A stretch of 64,000 nt of DNA from positions 372,001 through 436,000 of the forward strand of contig NW_026516686.1 in assembly GCF_025766255.1 (NCBI RefSeq). The letters are read 5' to 3'. The stretch's first letter is position 1. Each line of letters opens with the position of its first letter. This document shows positions 46,820-56,470 of this stretch, piece after piece. A program made the translations under genes and the position numbers. Origin of the DNA: Zychaea mexicana. Taxonomy: Eukaryota; Mucoromycota; Mucoromycetes; Mucorales; Lichtheimiaceae. The notes beneath the pieces are model-generated. The model was not told where the DNA came from. It did no database searches and saw only the letters and a list, made by a program, of their open reading frames with translations.

Positions 46820-48536
46820 ACACTAGCGACAGGGGCCGGAGTATTACTAGGATCAAGCGACAGTACTGCCTCCCGTGATTTGCTTACCATGTACCAGGTT
46901 CAGTGAAGCCGTATTGATGTCATCCTGCAAGCTCAGCCGTGCCTCTCATACACTGTCGATGCTTGGACAAGTGAATGGAAGGTTTCGTTTCTTGGTATCA
47001 CTGCCCACTGGATCGATGACGACTGGAACCAACAATCCATTGCCTTAGGTCTCCAGCTTCTCTCCAGCCCTCACACTGGTGCCAACATGGCGGGGGCGTT
47101 CCTGAAAGTTTTGAACGATTGGAACCTCGTGTCCAAGCCGTTCTTTCTGACTACCGACAATGCATCCAATATGACGACAATGGCCACAGAGATTGAACTT
47201 GCTGTTGGACGCGATGTCTTTGATGCCGAAGAGAATCGTATCCCCTGCATCACGCATATAATCAATTTGGCGGTGCAAGCGATCTTCCACAAAGGTTTAG
47301 AAGCGGAAGCGTACGACAATGCAGAGCAAGCCTTGGACAGTGACAACCAAGAAATAACTACAACCATCAATGCAGGTAAATAAGCAAAAAAAAGCAATAT
47401 CCACCCATCAACATGTGTATAGTAATTAAACTTAATTTACCTTAGGCAAAACGTTGCGTAAGCTTCGCAAAGGGATTGTTGCCATCAGAGCGTCTCCACA
47501 AAGACTGGATCATTATCATAGCTCGTTCAAGGTCGTTGCCCACCAACATCCAACTACCGACGATAACGACGAAGCCGTAGATCAGGACGAGATTGAAGAT
47601 CGCCGTGAGCTGGTATTGGACGTTCGCACTCGTTGGAATTCCACATATGCCATGCTCCAAAGAGCTCTTACAGCCAAGCGTGCATACAATACGACGTGCC
47701 GGAATCTCGAGGCCCTTCAAGGATACTTCTTGACAGATGACGAATGGACATGTCTGGAGAAGGTGACCGAGTTACTCCATGAGTTCGCCCGAATGACCCC
47801 ATTGCTGTCTGGCGCTAGCTACGCAACTATGAACCTGGTCATTCTTGCTTACAACCGTTTGCTTGAAAAGCTCGAACTATACATGGATAAATGGGAGGAT
47901 GTAGGTTATAACTCTATATATGCGTATTTCCATCGAACACTATTTATCACATACTTACACGACTACTTCTTCATATGTTAGACATGGCCTGAGCTAGTGC
48001 ACGCAACACAATGTGGTTGGGAAAAGCTCAAAGGGTACTACTGCAAGGCTCAAGGCCACTCTTTTGCCGTTGCTACTGCCATGGACCCTCGATTAAAATA
48101 CGAATAGTGGGAAGACGAGAACTGGGGAGAGTATCGCGAGGAGGCTATTGAGATGGTGCAGAAGACGTGGCAAACATATAAGCCATCAAGAACGCAAGAA
48201 CCATCCCCATCAAACCCGGATGCGTTGATCAAGAAGAGGAGATCGAACACGGACCAGCTGGAAAGATATGTTTCCACAGATACAGTAATCGACGAGTCTG
48301 ACGGTGAGCATACTTCGATCGTTTTGGAGTTCTGGCGGAGGGACGTGAACAGTGGCCAAGAGTTGAGGCAAATGGCACGCCGATACTTGGCGATTCCAGC
48401 CTCATCAACAGGATCTGAACGGCTTTTCTCCCGTGCCAAGCAATACATTCCAAGTGAACGGAATCGGCTTGGGTATAGTAAACTGGAAGCAAGTGTGCTG
48501 CTCGACTCGTGGTCCAAGTATTTTGGTGAAGATTAA
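46820..48536 (+). pseudogene. 5'-truncated hAT transposase with two nonsense codons
   Basis: Three exons can be followed (about 46820-47372, 47456-47899, 47982-48536). Motifs: SDSTASRDLLTMYQV, YTVDAWTSEWKVSFLGITAH, KPFFLTTDNASNMTTMATEI, CITHIINLAVQAI, DVRTRWNSTYAMLQRAL, and the hAT dimerisation region MARRYLAIPASSTGSERLFS. The BED zinc finger and N-terminus are missing. In-frame TGA (46904-46906) and TAG (48105-48107) codons are each explained by one C-to-T change (CGA and CAG). The rest of the frame is intact, so inactivation looks recent. The truncation point coincides with the right end of the KDZ candidate. Confidence 0.85.
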
Positions 48537-48879
48537 GAAGGAGTTGCTGTTCGCCGTTTCCACGTTGTGTTAGAGAAAACAAACAGCGGTTCTGCAATTC
48601 TTCGCACTCACCCTCCTTTTTTTACTTCCCTTTCCCTTGACCCACGGTCACCTACAAAAAAAATTCCACTTCCCTTTCCCTCCCTTTTTTTCAATATTTC
48701 AAAGCCATTGCCTCATTGATCGTTCGACTTCTTTATTACTTTCTTCCAGTAGCTATGCCCTGGTTGCTTTTTCTTCTTCCCTATCCTCTTCTTTTTTTCT
48801 GATGTTCACTACTGCTAAATTTAATAAATGCCACCTTGTACCATCTAAAGCTTACTTTTCAGTGATTTGTATTCAAAAC

Positions 48880-49050
48880 TTAACTCTATACTCGGATTTC
48901 GGATTTGATCCAGATTTATACGAAACGGATTCAGATCCCATATTTACAATCCGGATCCATTCCGGATTGCAAAAGAGCTGATCTGTTTTATACGAAACGG
49001 ATTCGGAATCGCTCGATCTGTTTCGAATCCGTTAATGACGACCCCTACCC
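48880..49050 (+). repeat. Probable 3' subterminal region of the hAT element
   Basis: Repeated GGATTCGGAATC/GGATCC-like and ACGAAACGGATTC motifs in both orientations lead to GAATCCGTTAATGACGACCC and CTAC. Dense short direct and inverted motifs next to a GGGGTCGTC-type tip are what I expect of hAT ends. The opposite end is not present, consistent with 5' truncation, and no 8-bp duplication can be tested. Confidence 0.5.
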
Positions 49051-49055
49051 AGAGC

Positions 49056-50430
49056 TATATCTATAGTTTTTATAGAAGCACTTGTAATAACATGCAATCC
49101 CATCCCACACCTGTTTATGCAGACAACTGAAACATAATGACTACATAATGTATGATCTTTTGCTTTTATTTTTTTATCCCAGCCGTAACATCTACAGTAA
49201 CAATGATAAAACCCTACATTCCACCCGTCAGCATATATAACTACCTTATCCATCAAGACCAGCAATGTTCGTGTTGGCATATGCAAAAAGAAAAAGGTAA
49301 TCGTCGTTGCCATCGTGTGTGTGCGAGTACAGCGAATTGCAGAGGAGGATTATAGCTGTGGTAGTGTGTATGCATCATAGGAATATAATTATCATCACAT
49401 TGATGTGTATACAAACAGCAAAGAAAGAGATGGCCGTCATTACGATTATGATGTGCTTGAGCGTATAAGTATCAAAACAAAAGACCGGCGTCATAGTCGT
49501 CATCGTGTAATATGGGCGTACATGATAGTGAAAGGCAAATGCGTCAGGCTGTATATTTTGCAAGTCAATGGCGGATCAGCGTCATGTTGTATATGATTGT
49601 GTTTGAGTAATAGAGAAGAAGATTGTTGCGTCGTTGTTGTTGTGAGTACGAATCGATTATGCAAGTCGAAGACGATGTTGTATTACGCACGTAAGTTTGA
49701 CGTTGGAATGGTACAAGATGGTGCATAAGTATATACATAGAAAAAGAGAAAGAAGCAGTAATTCTGAATGGGCATATCTCCACTAAAGCTATACCTCAAG
49801 CACACCCGATAACCTTTTCCTTCCTTTGTTCACTTACCCGGCGTTTTTTAAGCAGTAACGGCGGTCTACTCCTTACAAATCTTGAGCAAGCGCTTTTTTT
49901 ATTAGAAAACAATTACCTTCATTTCGTTTTTCAAGAAATCCGTGGATTGTGCCGTTTTGTTTTCTTTTTTCTTCTATTCATCGTGAAGAGAGTAGGAGCC
50001 ATTTACAAGTGTGCGTCGCAGCTGTTGATTTGCAAGGCGAATGGTAATGAGAAAAAAAAAACGGATCTTTGGTTGTTGTTGTTTTTTCCTCCCTGCTTCC
50101 GCTAACAAACCCCACACTTTCCACCTACCTCAGCCACCACCCTCCAATTTAACGTTCAGACCCTGTTCCCACAGCAAAATAGTAGGCTTGTGCACACAGT
50201 GAGTCTCTAACGCACTCTTGCCATTTCCTGTACGTTAGCCTGAAAGCTTCCTATCACGAGTAAAACAGCCATACTATATCTTACTTGACTTTGGCTTTGT
50301 ACTGCTTGACTTTTATCATGTCTTGACTTGAATTGAAAATCTTAAGTACTTGCAAATTCTGCTGATCTACTCTGCTACACTTAATATATTATCTACTTCT
50401 TCAACTTTTTTGAAGTCTTAGTTGACTAAA
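49056..50430. other. No supportable gene
   Basis: About 1.4 kb of short overlapping frames on both strands and pyrimidine-rich stretches (50080-50150). No homology is recognised and no clear transposon end is seen. Confidence 0.4.
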
Positions 50431-50469
50431 ACTATATCCAGGCTGACTGTTATTATGTCCAGGTTGTCT

Positions 50470-50945
50470 ATTATTTGTGTTTGGATTGATTATTATTCTT
50501 GTCCAGATTGATTTTCATTCACGTACAGATTGTTTATTATCTTATCCAGATTGATTTTACTCATGTCCAGATTGATTTTAATTCATGTCCAGGTCGATCC
50601 TTATTCATGTCCAGATCAATCTTTATTCATGTCCAGATCGATCTTGATTCATGTCTGAATCAATCTTTATTCATGTCCAGATCAATCTTTATTCATGTCT
50701 AGCTCGATTTTCATTCATGTCCAGCTCGATTTTTATTCATGTCTAGATCGATTTTCATTCATGTCAAGCTTGATTTTCATTCATGTCCAGCTCGATTTTC
50801 ATTCATGTCCAGCTCGATTTTCATTCATGTCCAGTTCGATTTTCATTCTTGTCCAGATCGATTTTCATTCATGTCTAGATCAATTTTCATTCATGTCCAG
50901 TTCGATTTTCATTCATGTCCACTCAGATTAATATTCATGTCTACT
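50470..50945 (+). repeat. 22-bp minisatellite
   Basis: About 20 degenerate copies of a 22-base unit, typically ATGTCCAGNTCGATTTTCATTC with variants in the middle. Unit regularity is best from about 50580 to 50930. Because 22 is not a multiple of three, every frame reads the same peptide cycle (FIHVQ, FHSCP, FSFMS), so the open frames here are repeat artefacts. It ends within about 65 bp of the mitochondrial-like segment. Confidence 0.9.
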
Positions 50946-51015
50946 CTGCCTAAATAAAAGTTCAAACGTCCGCTAGGAGATGAAAAATCCTGTAAGGCTT
51001 TGTTAAAGTAGTAAT

Positions 51016-52190
51016 TTTTATGTGCATTAATTTATTATCTTTAATAATCTGTTTTACTTTATATATATTTAATAATATTTTAAATAATAAAATTCCATCA
51101 AAATTTTACATATTATATATATGAATTGTGTAACCTTTATATTTAGGTCTCATAGTATCTTCAATTGATTTTAATAACATTTCTTTAGAGCTATTATAAT
51201 CTGTTAAATAATATAAATTTAAATTATAACCATTGTACCAACCACAAGCATATAGAATAAAATTATTATTAATATCTCTATATGTCTCAATATCATAACT
51301 AATAATTTTATCATCTCTAATCATACTTTTTTTACTTTTATTTCTATGAATAGGTTTGCAATTAATTATTGATTCATTATATAATAAACATTCAGTACTA
51401 TTATCAATTACTAAAATATGTTTATTAATAAATCGTTTTAAAATATTTTCAGTTAAAATATCTTTGAATTAGAATAAAATATTACCTGATTTAAGTACAT
51501 ACCCAATTCTACTATTTGGATTTAACTCAGTGATAAGAATATCAATATCTAAAGAATATCTATATAAATTACCATATAATGAATTATAATAAAAATCTTT
51601 TTTAACTAAAATACCTAATTTATTTAACTCAAAACTGTACAGTAAATATTTACTAGATAAAATTTTACTTTGAATATCTCTTACAGGTGTTGTGTTTGAA
51701 TACTCTTTAATTTGATGTTTAATACTTTTGAATTGCTCTAAATCAATACTTTTAGATAAAATAATATTTCTTACATTAAGATAGATAGTATCACCTAAAT
51801 CTAAGTTATATTTTATTGCTTCTAATTCGATCTTAAATTCAATAAAATCAAAGATTTCATTAGGATCAGTTTTATTCGTAATAAGTAATTGTCTAGATAG
51901 ACTATATACATGATTACCACTAATAATAAGAGGAATGATACAAAATAATTTATTTGCACTTAAACTATTTAACATTGTTGTAATAGCACTAACTCCATTA
52001 CTTCCATAATTATACAATTTACAATATTTATTATCCTTCTTTTTCTAATCATACTTATTGTTTCTATATTAATGAAATCAATCATTTTAGAAGGATCAAA
52101 TCCCAAATTAACTAATACTTCAGATTCATTAATAGATGAACTATATGCTTCACTATTATTTTCTGAAGGGTATTTATTTATACATACCAC
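51016..52190 (-). pseudogene. dpo: Broken family-B DNA polymerase (mitochondrial plasmid dpo)
   Basis: The N-terminal region (52190 to about 51470) has VLVNLGFDPSKMIDFINIET, then after a frameshift near 51970-52017 the frame continues PLIISGNHVYSLSRQLLIT and IKHQIKEYSN. An in-frame TAA at 51469-51471 interrupts it. The next part holds exonuclease motif I, ISYDIETYRD (Asp and Glu ligands), followed by FILYACGWYNGYN. A second TAA at 51106-51108 falls exactly in exonuclease motif II (IYNM, stop, NFDGILLFK), which should read N-x3-FD. Similarity ends near 51015 (KDNKLMHIKIT); the polymerase domain is absent. Such enzymes replicate linear plasmids by protein priming. Truncation plus three lesions show it is inactive. 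Confidence 0.8.
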
Positions 52191-52305
52191 TGAAGGTAAT
52201 AAAGCTAAAAGTAAATTATCCGGAGTATTAATCTAGATATTACTAGTAATTAAACCATCAAGTGTTTTAATCCTAATGTAACTTGAAATAAGCTCTGTAA
52301 AAGAG

Positions 52306-52408
52306 TTTAAATCGCAGGTATTCGAAGGGAAAATAGGGCAATCGCTAAAAATATAGAATAAGTTTGTAAACATCATTTTTTTAAAGTAAGTAAGTAATTA
52401 GATAGCAT
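52306..52408 (-). repeat. Degenerate second copy of the ORF leader
   Basis: This stretch and 53660-53770 share an ATGCTATCTAATT start, a poly-A slip site, AATGTTTACAAA-like sequence, GCGATTGCCCTATT and a CGCAG cluster. Here the frame is broken right after the start. It looks like a duplicated 5' leader placed upstream of the polymerase remnant. Confidence 0.6.
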
Positions 52409-52543
52409 CTAATTTTTAGTAATGATTTATTTAGTTTTAAGATTAATTATCTCTACTTCCAGTACCGCCACAAGAAGGCATAAATCAAGGTACCGGGGGG
52501 AATTTTATAAAATAATAATAATAAATATTGATATCATAGGAGA

Positions 52544-53770
52544 TTATTTATTATTATTATAAAATAATAATAATAATCTTTTATATGAATCATCAACCCA
52601 GAATGATTCGTTTAAGTAATAGCAAATAACTAAAATTCCAATATGACATAATAACATAATTATTAATAATACAAAATTATTCCAATCTCTTAATGAAATA
52701 ATAAGGCAAACTAATTTATGTAATAAAGGTCTATTCTTAATAAATTCTTGTTCTTCAATTTTAATTAGTTTACTTAATATACCTAAAATTAAAAAGAAAC
52801 AACCAAGAATTCCAATAAATGTATATAGACAAATACATAAAATTAAAATAGGAGTAGGATTTCCATCACTACCTCTAAAATATTCATTTAATAAATTAAA
52901 TACATCTTGTGGATTTTCAATGAATTTTGAAATTAATTCTACAAAAATATTACTATTTTCATTTAGAGAATTAATTCTGAAGTTTCTATCTGGTGGAGGA
53001 CTACCAGATCTTTCAATAGAGTGATAATACATTCTTTCATACATTTCTCTCAATTTTTTTCTTTCTTCATAGTTATGATTCATCACTTCACCTAATCTAT
53101 AAGTAGCAAAACCACCAATAGTACCAACAACACCTAAAAATAATCCATTTCTAGGATTTGTTTTTGCAATTTTAACTGCAGCAGTTATTGTTGTTCTAGA
53201 AATAATTCCCGCAGCAACTCCAGGAGAAGTAATTAGTTTATCATTTTTAAAATTACTATTTGATGGATGATTATTTGACCCTGCACCTCCATCTCCAAAA
53301 TAAACATTAAAAGTATTTTTTGAAGGATTTGTATTAGATGAATCAGGGGCAGAACTTATATAAATTAATAAACTTAGTAATACTAAACCTAAAGAGCCTG
53401 TAAAAATGTTAGAAAGATTATCATTTAAGAGGTGAATAAATTCTATAAAATAAAGATGAATAGAATCAACTAGAATATTAGGAATTAAAAATATAGATGC
53501 AAATCTAAAATGATTTTTATCTGTAGAATAGTAATACTTATGTTTAATAAACTTAATAATGGATAGAATATTATTCTGTAATAAAGAATAATAAGTTTGT
53601 AATAATCTATTACATCCATAAATAAGTATTTTAAACCAATAACTAGAAATAACCCAAACTAAGTTTAAAGTTAATCGCAGGATACGAAGGGGGAATAGGG
53701 CGATCGCTAAAATTTTAAAAGACATTTTTGTAAACATTTTTTTTAATAAATTAATAAAATTAGATAGCAT
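52544..53770 (-). CDS. Intact plasmid-type membrane protein, 408 aa
   Basis: One open frame starting at the ATG at 53768-53770 (MLSNFINLLKKMFTKMSFKI). Hydrophobic segments: about residues 16-45 (ILAIALFPLRILRLTLNLVW), about 88-110, about 125-145 (TGSLGLVLLSLLIYISSA), about 205-225 (LFLGVVGTIGGFATYRL), about 310-340 (ILILCICLYTFIGILGCFFL) and about 370-395 (VLLIIMLLCHIGILVICYYL). A Gly/Asn-rich stretch NVYFGDGGAGSNNHP lies at about 155-170 and a charged region KKLREMYERMYYHSIERSG near 240. I do not recognise a named family; uncharacterised membrane proteins of this kind accompany the polymerase on mitochondrial plasmids. No TGA is needed for Trp, so code usage does not discriminate. It is surprising that it remains open while its neighbour has decayed. 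Expression in the nucleus is unlikely. Confidence 0.6.
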   Translation of the reverse strand: MLSNFINLLKKMFTKMSFKILAIALFPLRILRLTLNLVWVISSYWFKILIYGCNRLLQTYYSLLQNNILSIIKFIKHKYYYSTDKNHFRFASIFLIPNILVDSIHLYFIEFIHLLNDNLSNIFTGSLGLVLLSLLIYISSAPDSSNTNPSKNTFNVYFGDGGAGSNNHPSNSNFKNDKLITSPGVAAGIISRTTITAAVKIAKTNPRNGLFLGVVGTIGGFATYRLGEVMNHNYEERKKLREMYERMYYHSIERSGSPPPDRNFRINSLNENSNIFVELISKFIENPQDVFNLLNEYFRGSDGNPTPILILCICLYTFIGILGCFFLILGILSKLIKIEEQEFIKNRPLLHKLVCLIISLRDWNNFVLLIIMLLCHIGILVICYYLNESFWVDDSYKRLLLLFYNNNK

Positions 53771-54090
53771 CAATCAAAAAATACTATTTTTTTAAAAAAT
53801 AAAGACATTTAGTTTCTCATAAAATAATGATACTTATAGAATCCACCTCAAAATGTATGTCTGAATAAGATCCTATCTAGAAGGAAAGAAGTATGTTTGT
53901 TTTTTTTCCTTCTAAAGAGGTTTAATCAATAATTTAGTGATTACCAAAAATTCTTAATTTTTTATCAGTCACTAGATTATTAAAATTGTATATATCTTTT
54001 TATATTTATTTGAATATTAATTATGTCATAAATCTATTATGCCATAATGTTCATTAGAAAGGTAAAGTAACACTTTACCCTTTCTAAATG

Positions 54091-54125
<35 letters not shown>

Positions 54126-54299
54126 ATAACAATAAACAACAACATTGACATGTTCTTGTTTTTTCCTAATGGTAGAAAATACTCGAAATTATTATTTTAA
54201 TGTATTTTCAGAATATTAAAAAATAAAAACTTTATTTTTTTAATATTCAAAGAAAAGGATAAATATAAATATTTATCTCTTTTCTTAAAAAATAATTTA

Positions 54300-54440
54300 T
54301 TGATAGAAATTACCCTGAAAGGGTTAAAAGCTTGTGTAGCGAGCTAATTTCTATCTAATAAATCTATTTTTATTTAAACTCAGAACATAAATGTTCTAAA
54401 AAGAATATTCTATTCTTTTTGAGTTTAAATTCAAAAATAG
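54300..54440. other. Two branched hairpin structures in the palindrome spacer
   Basis: First structure: stem GATAGAAATTA/TAATTTCTATC enclosing a CCCT-GAA-AGGG hairpin and a GCT...AGC hairpin. Second structure: stem TTTAAACTCA/TGAGTTTAAA enclosing GAACAT-AA-ATGTTC and AAAAAGAAT-ATTCT-ATTCTTTTT hairpins. Both form three-way junctions on paper. They resemble the double-hairpin elements described in fungal mitochondrial genomes; no tRNA anticodon arm is evident. Confidence 0.6.
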
Positions 54441-54574
54441 AAAAAACAAATTGTTTTTCTATTTTTTAAGAAAAGAGATAAATATTTGTATTTATCCTTT
54501 TCTTTGAATATCTAAAAAATAAAGTTTTTATTTTTTGATATTCTGAAAATATATCAAAATAATAATTTTGAGTA

Positions 54575-55535
54575 CAGTTGTACCCCGGTTTTTGCAACCG
54601 AGGGTTTTCTGATTTTTTTTTGCAAAAAGTGAGGATTTGCAAGTAACGGGGTAAACAATTCTGCTTCAAATAGACACTGGATAAGTCATCCTATTAACAC
54701 TAGCCCATTGTTTATCTGTCAGAGATTATGTATGATACGTTCTGTGGAAACATTCATACAGCTCTAAATGTTACTACTTGCATATATAAGACCGTTCTTT
54801 TATTAAGCTGTCTAGTGGTTTGATAATTATTAGCTCTGTTAAGCATGACAAAATCGTTCCACAAGTTCACCTCTAAGCAAGAGGATCGAACCTACGACGA
54901 GCACTTGAGCGGGCGGTGGACGAAAGCGCTGATTCGCCTATTCCAGGGCCAACGTCGAAAGAAAAACAGGTTGCAATTGCAGGAGTTTTGAGCTTTTTGG
55001 ATAATATCGATGACTGCGACTTAAAGAAGTCTTTGCGAAGGATTCAAGAGAGTCTCAGGCAGCAATCATTCTCCCGACAATCATCCCTTGATGACTTCTT
55101 CGATGTATGTAGTTGAAAGCTCATTTGAGCAAACATTTTATTTCTATATCTATATGTAGTGTGTTCACTTTTTCTTATATCTTCTTCATTTCTTTTGTTG
55201 ATTCAACCCAATCAGTGCTATATATGTGTCCCGATTCTACTGGCTCAACTACCAAGTAATAATTTTTATTTCGACAATAAATACATCTTCATATTTACAT
55301 ATTTATCTTGCAGTAACCGTATCATTTTATTCCTCATAATCCGCAACAGATGCTTCTTTCAGTTGATATTGCAAAAATTGAAGCTGCTTTTACCCCGATA
55401 ACGTGCAAATCGTATAAACTCATTTGCAAGTTGCAAATTTGCGAAGCTACTAAGTTTTTCTTGAATTTTTCAAAAAAAGTTGCAGATATACAAGGAATTG
55501 CAAACCCGGGGGTTGCAAAAACCGGGGTACAACTG
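54575..55535 (+). mobile_element. pogo/Tigger-like short element, copy 2 (961 bp)
   Basis: Same terminal repeats (CAGTTGTACCCCGG), nearly the same length and the same internal frame (SADSPIPGPTSKEKQVAI, DNIDDCDLKKSLRR, RQSSLDDFFDV) as the 27.4-kb copy, here on the plus strand. It is flanked by TA at 54573-54574 and 55536-55537. One Gln codon upstream of the conserved tail (near 54872) has become TAA relative to copy 1. It sits inside a palindrome arm of the mitochondrial-like segment. Confidence 0.88.
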
Positions 55536-55849
55536 TATTTTCTACCATTAGGAAAAAACAAGAACATGTCAATGTTGTTGTTTGTTGTTGTTGTTCTTGT
55601 TGTTCATTTAGAAAGGGTAAAGTGTTACTTTACCTTTCTAATGAACATTATGGCATAATAGATTTATGACATAATTAATATTCAAATAAATATAAAAAGA
55701 TATATACAATTTTAATAATCTAGTAATTGATAAAAAATTAAGAATTTTTTGTAATCACTAAATTATTGATTAAACCTCTTATAGAAAAGGAATACCTTTT
55801 CTATATAAACTAGCATAAAGTATTGATGAATATTTATAATATTCATCTA

Positions 55850-56379
55850 GAGAGTTAAACATAAATCTGATGATTACAAAAAATTCTTAATTTTTTTATC
55901 ATCTATAATATTTATATAGTTAATATAAATAGTTTTTATTATATGTTTATAAGAAAAATAAAACAAATTGTTTTCTATTTCTGTTCCTCCTCCTCCTCCT
56001 CCTCAAAATAAATAACAATAACAATAATAACAACAAACCCTTAATAGGCTTTTTATGTTCTTATTTATATATATTAAAAAATAATTAAAATCATTGATTT
56101 TTATGTTTTTTTTCTTTCAAAAACATAATTTGTATTACAAATAATTGTTTTTTAATATATATAAATAAGAACATAAAAAGCCTGTTAAGGGTTTGTTGTT
56201 ATTATTGTTATTGTTATTTATTTTGAGGAGGAGGAGGAGGAGGAATAGAAATAGAAAACAATTTGTTTTATTTTTCTTATAATCATATAATAAAAACTAT
56301 TTATATTAACTATATGAATATTATAGATGATAAAAAAATTAAGAATTTTTTGTAATCATCAGATTTATATTTGACTCTC
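55850..56379. repeat. Second palindrome of the mitochondrial-like segment
   Basis: Arms of about 237 bp (55850-56086 and 56142-56379) are near-perfect inverted copies around a 55-bp spacer. They carry GAGAGTTAAACATAAATCTG, the TTAAGAATTTTTTG block shared with the first palindrome, a (TCC)n/(GGA)n run, an (AAC/AAT)n run and AGCCTATTAAGGG-like sequence. Confidence 0.88.
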
Positions 56380-56470
56380 AAAGGAGGATATATAAATAAC
56401 TGTTTCGTGTTAAACCCATTACCCTTCTAAAGGAGGATATGTAAATAACTGTTTCATGTTAAACCTATTA
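56380..56470 (+). repeat. Two direct repeats at the right edge of the AT-rich segment
   Basis: Units AAAGGAGGATATATAAATAA then CTGTTTCGTGTTAAACC (56380-56421), and a second copy with four differences at 56429-56470. Both are mitochondrial-like in composition. Normal sequence begins immediately afterward. Confidence 0.7.

Larger units (their letters stand above)
53909..55787. repeat. Large palindrome interrupted by a pogo-like element
   Basis: The left arm (53909-54294) and the right arm (54461-54574 plus 55538-55787) are near-perfect inverted copies of about 365-385 bp. Both carry AAAGAGGTTTAATCAATAAT, the TTAAGAATTTTTTG-type block, an AAAGTGTTACTTTACC hairpin, an (AAC)n run and AAGAACATGTCAATGTTG. 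The right arm is split by a 961-bp transposon whose TA duplication rejoins the arm exactly. The spacer of about 166 bp is itself highly structured. Such inverted repeats are typical of linear-plasmid termini or of mitochondrial hairpin elements. Confidence 0.85.
51010..56470. mobile_element. Nuclear copy of mitochondrial linear-plasmid DNA
   Basis: Base composition falls sharply to strongly AT-rich, codons become A/T-ending, introns vanish and GC-rich clusters appear (GGTACCGGGGGG near 52490). Contents: a broken family-B DNA polymerase, an intact 408-aa membrane protein, two large palindromes and (AAC)n/(GGA)n runs. Family-B polymerases and terminal inverted repeats are typical of mitochondrial invertron plasmids of fungi; no standard mitochondrial gene is seen. 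The right limit is around 56470, where sequence returns to normal composition. A nuclear-type pogo element inside the segment argues against simple contamination. Misassembly of a mitochondrial contig remains possible. Confidence 0.7.

Noticed and set aside
50499..50957. Repetitive-protein gene (FIHVQ/FSFMS repeats)
   Set aside because: The 22-bp unit reads through all frames; the peptide is an artefact of the minisatellite.
54300..54360. Mitochondrial tRNA in the palindrome spacer
   Set aside because: The branched fold has an 11-bp closing stem and lacks a plausible anticodon arm and T loop.
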